A stretch of 21,858 bases of DNA, taken from contig JACZTW010000017.1 in NCBI GenBank assembly GCA_022573485.1, positions 1-21,858 on the forward strand, written 5' to 3'. This stretch comes from Planctomycetota bacterium (GTDB lineage Bacteria > Planctomycetota > Phycisphaerae > UBA1845 > CAIVHJ01). The translations under genes and the position numbers were made by a program. Shown piece after piece: positions 1 to 8,277 of this stretch (the stretch's first letter is position 1; each line of letters starts with the position of its first letter). The notes below the pieces were generated by a model that searched no databases, was not told the origin of the DNA, and saw only the letters and a list, made by a program, of their open reading frames with translations.

Positions 1-2448
1 CGCATCGGCAAGAATTTGAACGCCCCGGACGGCGTGACGACAGTCGATTTGAGCGGTTACTTCCTGATGCCGGGGATCATCGACGCTCATTCTCACATGT
101 GCACCGAGGGTGGGTTGAACGAAGGGTCGATGTCGGTGACTTGCGAAGTTCGGATTCGCGACGTCATCAACCACCGCGACCGAGGCGCGTTTCGGGCGCT
201 GGCCGGCGGGGTCACGATGATCCACACCATGCACGGCTCTGCCAACACGATCGGCGGGCAAAACGCAGTCTTGCGGCTGAAGTACGGCCGGCCGGCGGCG
301 GAATGGCTGTTCCATCCGGCGCCGCAGACGGTCAAGTTCGCTCTGGGTGAAAACGTCAAACGCGGCGGCTCCAGCCGGGGAGGCGGCGGGCGGTTCCCGG
401 GCTCGCGCATGGGCGTGGAGGCGGTCTTCCGTCGTTCGTTCGACGCCGCCCGCGACTATAAGAAGGAATGGGCAGACTTCGAGCGCGACAAAGCCGCCGG
501 CAAAGATCCGCGCCCGGTGCGGCGCGATCTGCGGTTGGAAGCATTGGCCGCCATCCATGACGGCGAGATTTGGGTCCACTGCCACTGCTATCGGGCAGAC
601 GAGATTCTGCGCTTGCTGGCCATGGCGGAGGACTACGGCTACCGCATCAGCGTACTGCAGCACGTGCTCGAGGGTTATCGCGTGATCCCGGAGATGCACC
701 GCCACGGCTGCGGAGCTTCGACGTTTTCGGATTGGTGGGCCTACAAGATCGAAGCATTTGATGCGATCCCGTTTAACGCCGCGCGCATGATCCAGGGCGG
801 TGTGGTCGCGACGGTCAACTCGGATTCCGCCGAGGTGGTCCGGCATCTCAACCTGGAAGCAGCCAAGTCACTGCGCTTCGGCGGGCTGAGCCCGAACGAT
901 GCTCTGGGGCTGGTGACGCTCAACGCCGCGATCCAACTCGGCGTCGAGCGCTACGTCGGCTCGATCGAAGAAGGCAAGCTGGCGGACCTGGCGGTGTTCG
1001 ACGCCCACCCGCTCGATACATTCACCAAGTGCATAACGACGCTGGTCGATGGCGAAGTGTTCTTCCAGCATGAGGAATTCGAATTCGATGCCCCGCCGAC
1101 ACCCCGACCTGCGAAACAATTCGCGCTCATGCGCGCGCCATTGAAAATCGAGCCGTCATCGACAGCGACCTACTGGATCACCGGAGCGACGATTCACCCG
1201 ATCAGCAGCCCGCCGATTCTCAACGGTGCCATCTCGATTTCCGCCGGGCGCATCACTTGGGTGGGCGCAAACGGCGACCGCCGGCCGCCGGCCGGCGCGA
1301 CCGTGGTCGATGCCTCGGGCCTGCACGCATACCCCGGCTTGATCAACTGCGGCACGTCGCTCGGAATCACCGAGATCAGTTCGGTGTCCGGCACCGTGGA
1401 CACTTCGGAGATCGGCAACTTTCAGCCGGATTTGTATGCCGTGTCCGCCTACAACCCGCACTCGGCCCTCATCGGCGTGACCCGCACCGAGGGCGTGACC
1501 ACGGCCGTCGTGATGGGTGGCCGGGGAACGGTGGCGCCGCGCGCCGGCGTGGTACGGCTGGACGGCTGGTCCATGCCGGAAGCCGTGATTCAATTTGAAG
1601 TGGGTCTGCCGGTTTCGGTGCCCTCAAAGTCGATCGAATTCCCGCGCGAAATGACCGAAGAACAAAAGAAACGCGATCGCGAACGGAAAAAAGAACAACG
1701 CGAACGCATGATCAAGATCGAGGATTTCTTCCGTAAAGCTCAGCGCTATTCCAAGGTCAAAACAGTTGCCGAAGAGAATCCCGATCTGGAACCGCAGCAC
1801 GATCCGCGCCTCGAAGCCATGATCCCCTACATGCGCGGCGAAAAGCCGGTGCTGTTCCAGGCGAATTCATACAAAGGTATTCTGGAAGCCTTCAAGTTTG
1901 CGGAGCGCTACGATCTGCGCCCGATCATCTACGGCGGGCGCGAAGCCTGGAAGGTCGCCGACCAACTCGCCGAGAAAAACATCGACGTCATCATCACGAA
2001 ATCGACCACCTACCCCAGGGGCGAGTTCGAGCCGTGGGACAGCATCTACACCAACGCGGCGGTGCTGGCTGAGGCGGGCGTGCGTTTCGCCTTCGCTACC
2101 GGCGGAGCAAGTCTGGCCAAGCATTTGGGTATCGAAGCGGGAATGGCCGTGGCGTACGGACTCGACGAAGAGCGGGCCATGCGCGCTTTGACGCTCGACG
2201 CCGCCGAAATCCTCGGCCTCGGTGCGACACACGGCTCGCTCGAGCAAAGCAAGACCGCCGATATCATCCTGACGACTGATTCACCGCTGCAAGCATCGAA
2301 TCAAGTGTTGGCGGCGTTCATCAATGGCGAGCCGATCGACTTGGCCAACAAGCACACGGACACGGACGACAAGTTCCAGTCTCGGCCGCAACCCAACCTC
2401 GGCGGTCCGCCTGAGCTTCGAGGATCGCCGGCGATGCGGCTGCCGTAG
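1..2448 (+). CDS. Tandem amidohydrolase-family protein (5' truncated)
   Basis: The frame is open from base 1, so the true start lies upstream; the first in-window start-like codon is a TTG at 16, which cuts into a beta-strand before the metal motif and is unlikely to be real. Two amidohydrolase (imidazolonepropionase-like) units lie in tandem. Counting from the first base, unit 1 (about residues 1-355) has PGIIDAHSHM with H30 and H32, an HCH pair at 193/195, QH at 221 and NSD ending at D275, the usual metal and catalytic ligands. Unit 2 (about 385-790) starts at a second ITGATIHPI strand, but its PGLINCGTS motif (445-453) has Gly and Ser where the two His should be, so it is probably not catalytic. 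A highly charged Lys/Arg/Glu helix sits near 551-572. The family hydrolyses C-N bonds in cyclic or amide substrates; the substrate here cannot be told. The next gene follows 183 bases later on the same strand. Confidence 0.9.
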   Translation, partial: RIGKNLNAPDGVTTVDLSGYFLMPGIIDAHSHMCTEGGLNEGSMSVTCEVRIRDVINHRDRGAFRALAGGVTMIHTMHGSANTIGGQNAVLRLKYGRPAAEWLFHPAPQTVKFALGENVKRGGSSRGGGGRFPGSRMGVEAVFRRSFDAARDYKKEWADFERDKAAGKDPRPVRRDLRLEALAAIHDGEIWVHCHCYRADEILRLLAMAEDYGYRISVLQHVLEGYRVIPEMHRHGCGASTFSDWWAYKIEAFDAIPFNAARMIQGGVVATVNSDSAEVVRHLNLEAAKSLRFGGLSPNDALGLVTLNAAIQLGVERYVGSIEEGKLADLAVFDAHPLDTFTKCITTLVDGEVFFQHEEFEFDAPPTPRPAKQFALMRAPLKIEPSSTATYWITGATIHPISSPPILNGAISISAGRITWVGANGDRRPPAGATVVDASGLHAYPGLINCGTSLGITEISSVSGTVDTSEIGNFQPDLYAVSAYNPHSALIGVTRTEGVTTAVVMGGRGTVAPRAGVVRLDGWSMPEAVIQFEVGLPVSVPSKSIEFPREMTEEQKKRDRERKKEQRERMIKIEDFFRKAQRYSKVKTVAEENPDLEPQHDPRLEAMIPYMRGEKPVLFQANSYKGILEAFKFAERYDLRPIIYGGREAWKVADQLAEKNIDVIITKSTTYPRGEFEPWDSIYTNAAVLAEAGVRFAFATGGASLAKHLGIEAGMAVAYGLDEERAMRALTLDAAEILGLGATHGSLEQSKTADIILTTDSPLQASNQVLAAFINGEPIDLANKHTDTDDKFQSRPQPNLGGPPELRGSPAMRLP

Positions 2449-2554
2449 GCTCGTCCTGTTGCGAACCCGCACGTATCCTGCGTGCAAAAGCTCCTGAGTG
2501 GCATGGGCATCCCGGACTATCAGGGTCCGGTCGTCGTTCTGGTCTTGTGCCGCG

Positions 2555-2583
2555 TTGAATCGGGCAACTCGTGTTACTATCAT
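2555..2583 (+). promoter_or_regulatory. Candidate sigma70-type promoter for the Fe-S/TPR/deiminase-fold gene
   Basis: TTGAAT at 2555-2560 and TATCAT at 2578-2583 are separated by 17 bases (4/6 and 5/6 matches to the consensus). The position, about 50-70 bases before the possible starts of the next gene, fits. A second TATAAT-like hexamer, CATAAT, lies at 2585-2590. Inferred only from hexamer match and spacing. Confidence 0.4.
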
Positions 2584-2631
2584 CCATAATAAGAGAACCG
2601 CCCCGGTTGGGGCCGGCCTCGTACGCAACAA

Positions 2632-5600
2632 TTGCCTGTTCCACGGATCTACATGGCGTCAAGCCGTCCATCCCAAAGCGAGACTTGCTCCGATGAGTCG
2701 CCGACAGGCGGCGTGTCGTTGCCGGTGGTCGATTCGCGCCGAATTCGCAAGTCGCGTGCGGGCAAGAGGCGGGCCCTGGTGCTGCTGGCGGTCAATTTGC
2801 TGATCGTTCTGCACGTCGTTCAATGGTATTTTGGGGACGGCAGTACCCTCTCGCCACTCGAACCGTCCGAGGCGATGGAATTCTCCAAGCATGGCATCAT
2901 CAACGCCGGCCTGATTTTCTTCGCGCTGGCCATCCTCAGCACGATGATTCTGGGCCGATGGTTCTGCGGGTGGGGCTGCCATTTGGTCGCCCTGCAGGAT
3001 CTCTGCCGTTGGCTCCTCGGCAAGCTGAAGATCAAGCCCAAGCCGGCGCGGATCGGCCTGCTGGCGTTGGTGCCTCTCATTGCCTTCATGTACATGTTTG
3101 TCGGCCCGGTTGTTTGGCGAGCGGTACACGACGTTCCAACCGGCGAGCGCGAAGTGCGCTTGATGACCGAGGAGTTCTGGGCGACCTTTCCGAATGAGTG
3201 GCTGCCCATCGCTCTGACGTTTCTGGCCTGCGGCTTTGTGATCATTTATGTTATGGGCTCGAAGGGGTTCTGTAACTTCGGCTGTCCGTACGGGGCCATT
3301 TTCGGCGTAGCCGATCAATTTGCGGTGTGGCGCATTCGCGTGACCGACGCCTGCCGCGGTTGCGGACATTGCACCGCTGTGTGCACCTCGAATGTCCGGG
3401 TCCATCAGGAAGTCCGCGACTTCGGCATGGTTGTGGATCCCGGATGCATGAAATGCAACGACTGCATCAGTGTGTGCCCGAATGACGCGCTCTATTTCGG
3501 GCCGGGCAAACCGGCACTGTTCGCGACGCAGCGCACGGAGCGACCGCCCGCGCCTCAGTTCGGCGCCGGAGTCGCGCGTGCCCTGCCGCGCTGGATTCTG
3601 ACTGCGGCATACGTCTTCGCGTCCTTCGGTCTGTTGATGTGGTTCGACGGTGAAGTCAACTTGCTGGTGATCGCGATTCTGACGGCGGGCTCGCTGGTCA
3701 TCGCCGCGGCTTTCAAAGGTAAGTCGGATCGCCTGCAGGGATACTCGCTGCCGGAGGAGGCCCTCGCGTGCGTACTCTTTCTCGCCGCCGTATATGCGTT
3801 TCGCGGTCTCTACGGCCAAGTGCCGTTTCTGTTTTGCCTGGGGCTGGCTGCCATTGCTGCGTATCTGGGCGTTGAATTCGCGCGTCTGGTATACAAATCA
3901 AATCTCTCCATCCATCAATGGCGGCTCAAGCGCAGCGGTCGCCTGGCCGGCGCAGGATACGCCTTTGTCGCGATCATGCTCGGTGTGTTCTCATTCGGCG
4001 CCTACGCTGCCTCCGGCCATAAGCCCATGCTGGCGCAAAGGTACTTCGCACAAGGCGCTGCGCTGGCATCACAAGAGCGCTTGCCGGAGGCCATCGAAAT
4101 GTTCGAGCGGGCGCTGGCCTGGCAACGCGACTACCGGCCTGCCCGGACCAAACTGGCCGGGTTGTATTGTGCGGATCGACGGTACAAGGAAAGCATCGAG
4201 CTGTGTAGGCGGTCGCTTGAGCAGGACGCCGATGACGCGGAAGCGCACTTCTTCCTGGGCTGGGCGTACGCGGAGACAAAAAGGTTCGATCTCGCGGAGC
4301 AGCATCTGCGTCGGGCCACTGAATTGGCGCCGCAATGGCCGGCGCCGCAGTCGATGCTTCGCGAACTCACCGCACCGCCCGCAGTGGTGCCGGATCAACG
4401 TGTCGAAGCCGAAGTGCTCACTCAAATGCTCGATCAACCCATCGGCCGACAGACGCTTGCGGCGCTGAACCTGCCGGAGGAATTCCTGCGGCGGGCGGTG
4501 GATCGCGTGATTCGCTCCTCTTACCGACAGCGTTTCCACGTCGTGGTCCAGGATGACGCGGCGGCCGCCCCGCCCGGCGAAGGATTACCGCAATCCGCTG
4601 ATGCGCCCACGCAAACCGGAGCAGTCGGCGAGCAGGCCATCCGCGTCCTACACAATCTACCGGCGGAGACGGTGCTGGCCTATCGCCGTTCGCTGCCGGA
4701 GGCCCGCCCATCCTTGCGTGGCTTCCGGGCGCCGATTCTCGGTAATGCACGCGTCACGCTGCCCATTCACGAGCCGTCCGAGCCCGAGCCGGCAGTCATC
4801 CGCAAGGCAGCGGATGTCGTGGCAACCAATCTGGCGCGCAACGGCCTGCTGCCCACGCTGGCAGAAGTGATTCGAGTGCTCGGGCCGGCTGGTTTCGCCG
4901 CTGATACCGCCCTGTCGAACCGCCTCGCACTGCTCCGCAACATTGGATTGCCCGTCGATCTGCTGGCGTCCTTTGCGCCGCCGAACGAGCAAGTTCGTGT
5001 CCCGCACGCCATCGTATCCTTCGTCGCTCGCCGACTGATGGAGGGCGTGAGCGACGATGCCCTGGGTGACGAACTCCGGGAGCTCCCTTTCCGCTTCATC
5101 AAGAGCCGCCCGGACTATCGCGTGGCCACCGAAAGCGGCGAACACAACATTGGGCTCATCCGGCTACAGGCGACGCGCGGGTCGTACTGGCGAGGGATCG
5201 GCTGTGGAGACGGTATCGATATCGCCCGGCAATTGGTCGAACGTCTGCCCGACGCTTCCTTTCTGCTGAGCATCGAGACGAAGCATCTCGATGGATTTAT
5301 CGAGCTTGCAAAGGGTTGGCCCTGGAAGCGGCGGGAGCAGTTGACGATTTGTGCCGAACCATTGATCGTCTCTCAGTGGGCTCAGGACAACGGCAAATCG
5401 GGAACCGTGGGCGCCGGAGAATCCGGCGGTCAGCAACCCGCTACGCTGGTGCCGCGCTACGCCTCGCGCCGCGAGGACGGCACAGTCCTTGTGCCGGGTG
5501 AAACGTTTCTGGCCGACGGACTGGCGGCGGCAGGGCACGCAGTGGTTCAATCGCCGCTGCTGTTTCAAGGCGGCAACTTGCTGGCTGTCCGCGACCCCAA

Positions 5601-6447
5601 GACGGACGAGCGCATCCTGCTCATCGGCGAAGCCGAAATCTACCGCAACACGGCACTCGGGCTTACACGCGAACAGGTTTTGCAGGCTTTCGCCACGGAG
5701 TTTGACGTGGACCGCTGTGTGGTCCTGCCGGCTGTTTCGTTTCATATCGACTTCGACCTCACAGTACGGGTGCACAACGGTAAACTAGTTGCCTTTGTCA
5801 ATGACGATGACCGGGCTGTGCGATTGATTCTGAAACTCGGCACCGAAGCGCTCCTGAGCCACGGCGTGCTGGATGCCGCGACCGCCCAAAACGCGAAGGC
5901 CGACCTGCGTGCCGGTCGTTCGCGCGCGTTTCTGAAGTCGATTCTGGACAACGTCTTCAGGCAGGCGAACGCTGCGGGTCACTTCCCGCTGTCGCTGGCG
6001 AACCGTTTCTCGGCGGGTCCGGCGGATTCTCCGGTCGGCAATCTTCAACGGTTCCTCGTTGCTTTGGACATCCTGGCCGCTCAGACGCTGGCGCCCGCGG
6101 AGTGGCCCGGCAATCGCCACGCCCAGGCGTACATGCGTTCGATTCGCCGCCGATCCGCCGATCGCCGGGCACTGCACGAGCAGCTTCGGCGATTGGGCTG
6201 GAATGTCGTGCCCGTGCCCAGTTTGGCCGACGCGGATCGAGGGATCAACTATCTCAACGGTCTTCACGAACCGAAGCGCTACATCATGCCTGCTTACGGC
6301 GGCTTCTATGCCCCGCTGGACGAAGCGGCAGCCGAGGTGTTCGCTGCGGAACTTGAAGGTGTCGAAGTTGTTCCCATCCTGTGCGGAGAGAGCCAGCGAC
6401 GTGTGGGCGCGGTCCATTGCTCCGTTTCCGCATACCCGCAGCCGTAA
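2632..6447 (+). CDS. NapH/NosR-like 4Fe-4S membrane protein fused to TPRs and an agmatine-deiminase-like (GME-fold) domain
   Basis: This is a 1271-residue multidomain protein. Helices near 47-66, 88-108, 138-160 and 190-210 frame two NapH/NosR-type CxxxC motifs (C112/C116 in FCGWGCH, C214/C218 in FCNFGCP). They are followed by two 4Fe-4S clusters (C241, C244, C247, C251; C272, C275, C278, C282). More helices run to about 460, then two to three TPRs (463-580) and a linker with no recognised domain (580-830). The C-terminal part (about 830-1271) carries the signature of guanidino-group-modifying enzymes: SQWAQDNG with D919, FQGGN at 978-982, H1038-I-D1040, and VHCSV with candidate nucleophile C1263 nine residues from the end. 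Known members deiminate agmatine or arginine, or transfer amidino groups; known NapH-like proteins pass electrons at the membrane. Joining them is unusual. The frame is intact throughout. Start is TTG 2632 or ATG 2653; neither has a strong ribosome binding site. Confidence 0.85.
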   Translation: MPVPRIYMASSRPSQSETCSDESPTGGVSLPVVDSRRIRKSRAGKRRALVLLAVNLLIVLHVVQWYFGDGSTLSPLEPSEAMEFSKHGIINAGLIFFALAILSTMILGRWFCGWGCHLVALQDLCRWLLGKLKIKPKPARIGLLALVPLIAFMYMFVGPVVWRAVHDVPTGEREVRLMTEEFWATFPNEWLPIALTFLACGFVIIYVMGSKGFCNFGCPYGAIFGVADQFAVWRIRVTDACRGCGHCTAVCTSNVRVHQEVRDFGMVVDPGCMKCNDCISVCPNDALYFGPGKPALFATQRTERPPAPQFGAGVARALPRWILTAAYVFASFGLLMWFDGEVNLLVIAILTAGSLVIAAAFKGKSDRLQGYSLPEEALACVLFLAAVYAFRGLYGQVPFLFCLGLAAIAAYLGVEFARLVYKSNLSIHQWRLKRSGRLAGAGYAFVAIMLGVFSFGAYAASGHKPMLAQRYFAQGAALASQERLPEAIEMFERALAWQRDYRPARTKLAGLYCADRRYKESIELCRRSLEQDADDAEAHFFLGWAYAETKRFDLAEQHLRRATELAPQWPAPQSMLRELTAPPAVVPDQRVEAEVLTQMLDQPIGRQTLAALNLPEEFLRRAVDRVIRSSYRQRFHVVVQDDAAAAPPGEGLPQSADAPTQTGAVGEQAIRVLHNLPAETVLAYRRSLPEARPSLRGFRAPILGNARVTLPIHEPSEPEPAVIRKAADVVATNLARNGLLPTLAEVIRVLGPAGFAADTALSNRLALLRNIGLPVDLLASFAPPNEQVRVPHAIVSFVARRLMEGVSDDALGDELRELPFRFIKSRPDYRVATESGEHNIGLIRLQATRGSYWRGIGCGDGIDIARQLVERLPDASFLLSIETKHLDGFIELAKGWPWKRREQLTICAEPLIVSQWAQDNGKSGTVGAGESGGQQPATLVPRYASRREDGTVLVPGETFLADGLAAAGHAVVQSPLLFQGGNLLAVRDPKTDERILLIGEAEIYRNTALGLTREQVLQAFATEFDVDRCVVLPAVSFHIDFDLTVRVHNGKLVAFVNDDDRAVRLILKLGTEALLSHGVLDAATAQNAKADLRAGRSRAFLKSILDNVFRQANAAGHFPLSLANRFSAGPADSPVGNLQRFLVALDILAAQTLAPAEWPGNRHAQAYMRSIRRRSADRRALHEQLRRLGWNVVPVPSLADADRGINYLNGLHEPKRYIMPAYGGFYAPLDEAAAEVFAAELEGVEVVPILCGESQRRVGAVHCSVSAYPQP

Positions 6448-6453
6448 TGTGCC

Positions 6454-6603
6454 TCACTAAGGTCTGTCTGGAAACTCGGATTCTTTCAAGGAACCGCGGG
6501 TTTTAACCCGCGCGAGGCCTCGCGCAGACTCCCGACCAGTCGGGATTCTCCCGGCGCGCCGGGATCTGCGACTCCTTGGATGTTTCCAGCCAGAGCCTAG
6601 TGA
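6454..6603. repeat. 150-bp element with imperfect 22-bp terminal inverted repeats and four internal palindromes
   Basis: Bases 6454-6475 match the reverse complement of 6582-6603 at 19 of 22 positions. Inside lie four palindromes: CGCGGGTT/AACCCGCG (6495-6512), CGCGAGGCCTCGCG (6511-6524), CCCGAC/GTCGGG (6531-6544) and CCCGGCGCGCCGGG (6550-6563). The element begins seven bases after the stop codon of the fusion gene. It could form a large foldback in RNA or DNA. No transposase and no clear target duplication are visible, so MITE or REP-like is an inference. It may also end transcription of the upstream gene, though no T-run is present. Confidence 0.6.
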
Positions 6604-6638
6604 ATTGATCCGGCGCCGGACGGCGGCAGGTCGGATGT

Positions 6639-6917
6639 TCAAAAGCCGAATGTCGGGGTGACGCCCAGCAAGTCGGCCAGGGTGGTAATGATCAGCGTGG
6701 TCGCGATGTTGTCGAAGATCGCAGCCAGGCTGTCGCCGAAAAATGCCTCGCTGTCAAACGTGCAACCCGACGCCTGCAAGAGCACGCCGCAGGTCATGAG
6801 ACGCGCCGACTGCCAGACTGTTTTGAGAAACAACGAACCCCGGCCAGCACGTCGTGCGGACTTGCCCAGGCGGCGTGTATCGTTGGAAACCCTGCGCTCG
6901 TCGTTATTGTGGTGCAT
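6639..6917 (-). CDS. Small lipoprotein candidate
   Basis: A 92-residue ORF whose ATG at 6917 lies inside the end of the SH3-protein gene (14-base overlap), which suggests translational coupling in a two-gene unit. A GGAAGAGG run lies about nine bases before the ATG. The N-terminus is rich in Arg/Lys, then a hydrophobic run ends in LLQASGC, a lipobox-like motif (Cys at about residue 52), followed by a short mature region with TFDSEAFFG and a hydrophobic tail, IATTLIITTLADLLG. A shorter start at the Met of MTCGVLLQASGC would give a more typical lipoprotein signal length. No function can be assigned. It is probably expressed, given the overlap and the lipobox, but it could be a chance ORF. Confidence 0.55.
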   Translation of the reverse strand: MHHNNDERRVSNDTRRLGKSARRAGRGSLFLKTVWQSARLMTCGVLLQASGCTFDSEAFFGDSLAAIFDNIATTLIITTLADLLGVTPTFGF

Positions 6918-8133
6918 CTTCGGCTACCTCTTCCAGAATCACTATTTCGGCGGCTATGTAGACCAACATGCGATCGACGGTGCTCTCCAGTAAGTGTCTG
7001 CTGCGGGCGCGCACGCCCACATAGCGACCCAAAAACGCCTGCGGGTCGATCTCGGATTGCGGATCAATCTCCACATAAGCAATGGTCCTGGGAATCATGC
7101 CCGTGCTGTCCGGATCGATCAGCCGGTATCGCCGCGGGCCGACGGGGTTCGAATAGGCTGCACTGATGATGAATTTTCCGCGAACGTCGAACGCGCGCGT
7201 CAACTCCGGGCGGGCCCTGTGCAGACTTGTGCGCTGCTTAAGGAACTGATGGCGGCTCTGCGTCCATTGTTCGTCCAGGACTTGAAGCTTCTTCAGTGTT
7301 TCGGCATGTTGTATGACGCGCTCGAGCTGCTGGATTCGGTATCGGGCATAGTGTTTGGCGACGGTGTCGTCATCTTGTTCGGCGATTGGAGTGAAGCGCT
7401 TGATCAACATCGGAATGTCGCGCTCACTGCGCTCTTTCTCGAATTCTTTATCGAGCACGCTTTCAATGGCCTCGATCCGCTTCTGAATGTTTCCTGATTT
7501 GATGCCCGTGATTTTCGGTGCGGTCGGCGCGGATTGAGTCGGTTGCGTCGCCTTCGTTGCAGGCGGTGTCGACGCCGGCCGTTCTGCGGGCGCTTCGGCG
7601 ACGGCAGGCTCTGCCGCCGTTCCAGATTCGACATCGGCGTCCTCAATGAGTCGGACGTAATCCTCGCTGATCCACAGCTTGGCGCCCTTGGGCGGGATGA
7701 TTCTGTAGTGTGTTTCGGTCTCGCCCACGATCGTCACGGATCTACCTTCGTTGAGCTGGACTTGCTTGGCGTAGAATTGCTCCGAAAGGTCACTGCCGGC
7801 GCGGACCCACACGCGGTCACCGTTGACTACGCCCTTATTCTCGCCGTCGGGGTCAATATACTCGCGCGCGATGAGGCTATACGCGCCTTTCGGCGGCGCG
7901 ATGGCCACCCATGACGGACGCCGATCGACGATCACCACTCGATGACCTGCCGACAATCGCATCACAGCATAATAGTTTCCCGAAGGCCCGCTGCGGACGT
8001 TCACCTCCGTGCCCGTCACTTCGCCAATGGCGAACGCCGGCGTCGGCTGGGTGGCTTTCTGTGATTCGAGGGGCTGTTGCTCGGGCGGAGCGGTCAAGGG
8101 AAGCACACACAGTAGCAAGATGAGGGTTTTCAT
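6904..8133 (-). CDS. Exported SH3-domain protein with coiled coil
   Basis: This 409-residue protein begins with a signal peptide (MKTLILLLCVLPLTA). Two bacterial SH3-like repeats follow: residues 37-95, containing GTEVNVRSGPSGNYYAVMRL, and residues 102-163, containing GDRVWVRAGSDL. A low-complexity Ala/Pro/Thr linker covers about 165-210, and a charged helical region likely to form a coiled coil covers 212-310. The C-terminal beta-rich part (315-400) contains YRLIDPDS and YVEIDPQS. Bacterial SH3 domains commonly bind peptidoglycan or peptides, so a periplasmic or wall-associated structural role is likely. The ATG at 8133 is preceded by a GGAAG site at good spacing. The gene is divergent from pabB across a 144-base gap and overlaps the small lipoprotein candidate downstream. 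The general architecture resembles SH3 proteins known from Planctomycetota. Confidence 0.88.
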   Translation of the reverse strand: MKTLILLLCVLPLTAPPEQQPLESQKATQPTPAFAIGEVTGTEVNVRSGPSGNYYAVMRLSAGHRVVIVDRRPSWVAIAPPKGAYSLIAREYIDPDGENKGVVNGDRVWVRAGSDLSEQFYAKQVQLNEGRSVTIVGETETHYRIIPPKGAKLWISEDYVRLIEDADVESGTAAEPAVAEAPAERPASTPPATKATQPTQSAPTAPKITGIKSGNIQKRIEAIESVLDKEFEKERSERDIPMLIKRFTPIAEQDDDTVAKHYARYRIQQLERVIQHAETLKKLQVLDEQWTQSRHQFLKQRTSLHRARPELTRAFDVRGKFIISAAYSNPVGPRRYRLIDPDSTGMIPRTIAYVEIDPQSEIDPQAFLGRYVGVRARSRHLLESTVDRMLVYIAAEIVILEEVAEDAPQ

Positions 8134-8235
8134 GGCATCTTCCTTGAATTTCGTACGCGGTTCATCCGGACCTATCCAATTTCACGCGGCATCCTACCAC
8201 ACGCTCCCATCCGAAGCGAGCAGCATGTCGGCGCT

Positions 8236-8264
8236 GTGCCAGAAATCGCTCGCTGTGATATACT
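8236..8264 (+). promoter_or_regulatory. Candidate extended -10 promoter for pabB
   Basis: TGATATACT at 8256-8264 is an extended -10 (TGn plus TATACT). GTGCCA at 8236-8241 sits 17 bases upstream as a weak -35. Transcription would begin near 8271, only about seven bases before the ATG at 8278. Confidence 0.45.
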
Positions 8265-8277
8265 TGCCGGGCACACG

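Noticed and set aside
2659..3819. 386-codon minus-strand frame opposite the Fe-S module
   Set aside because: The plus-strand Cys motifs and helices are clear; this frame has no helices or motifs.
6495..6563. CRISPR-like spacing of palindromes
   Set aside because: The four palindromes differ from each other and have no regular spacers.
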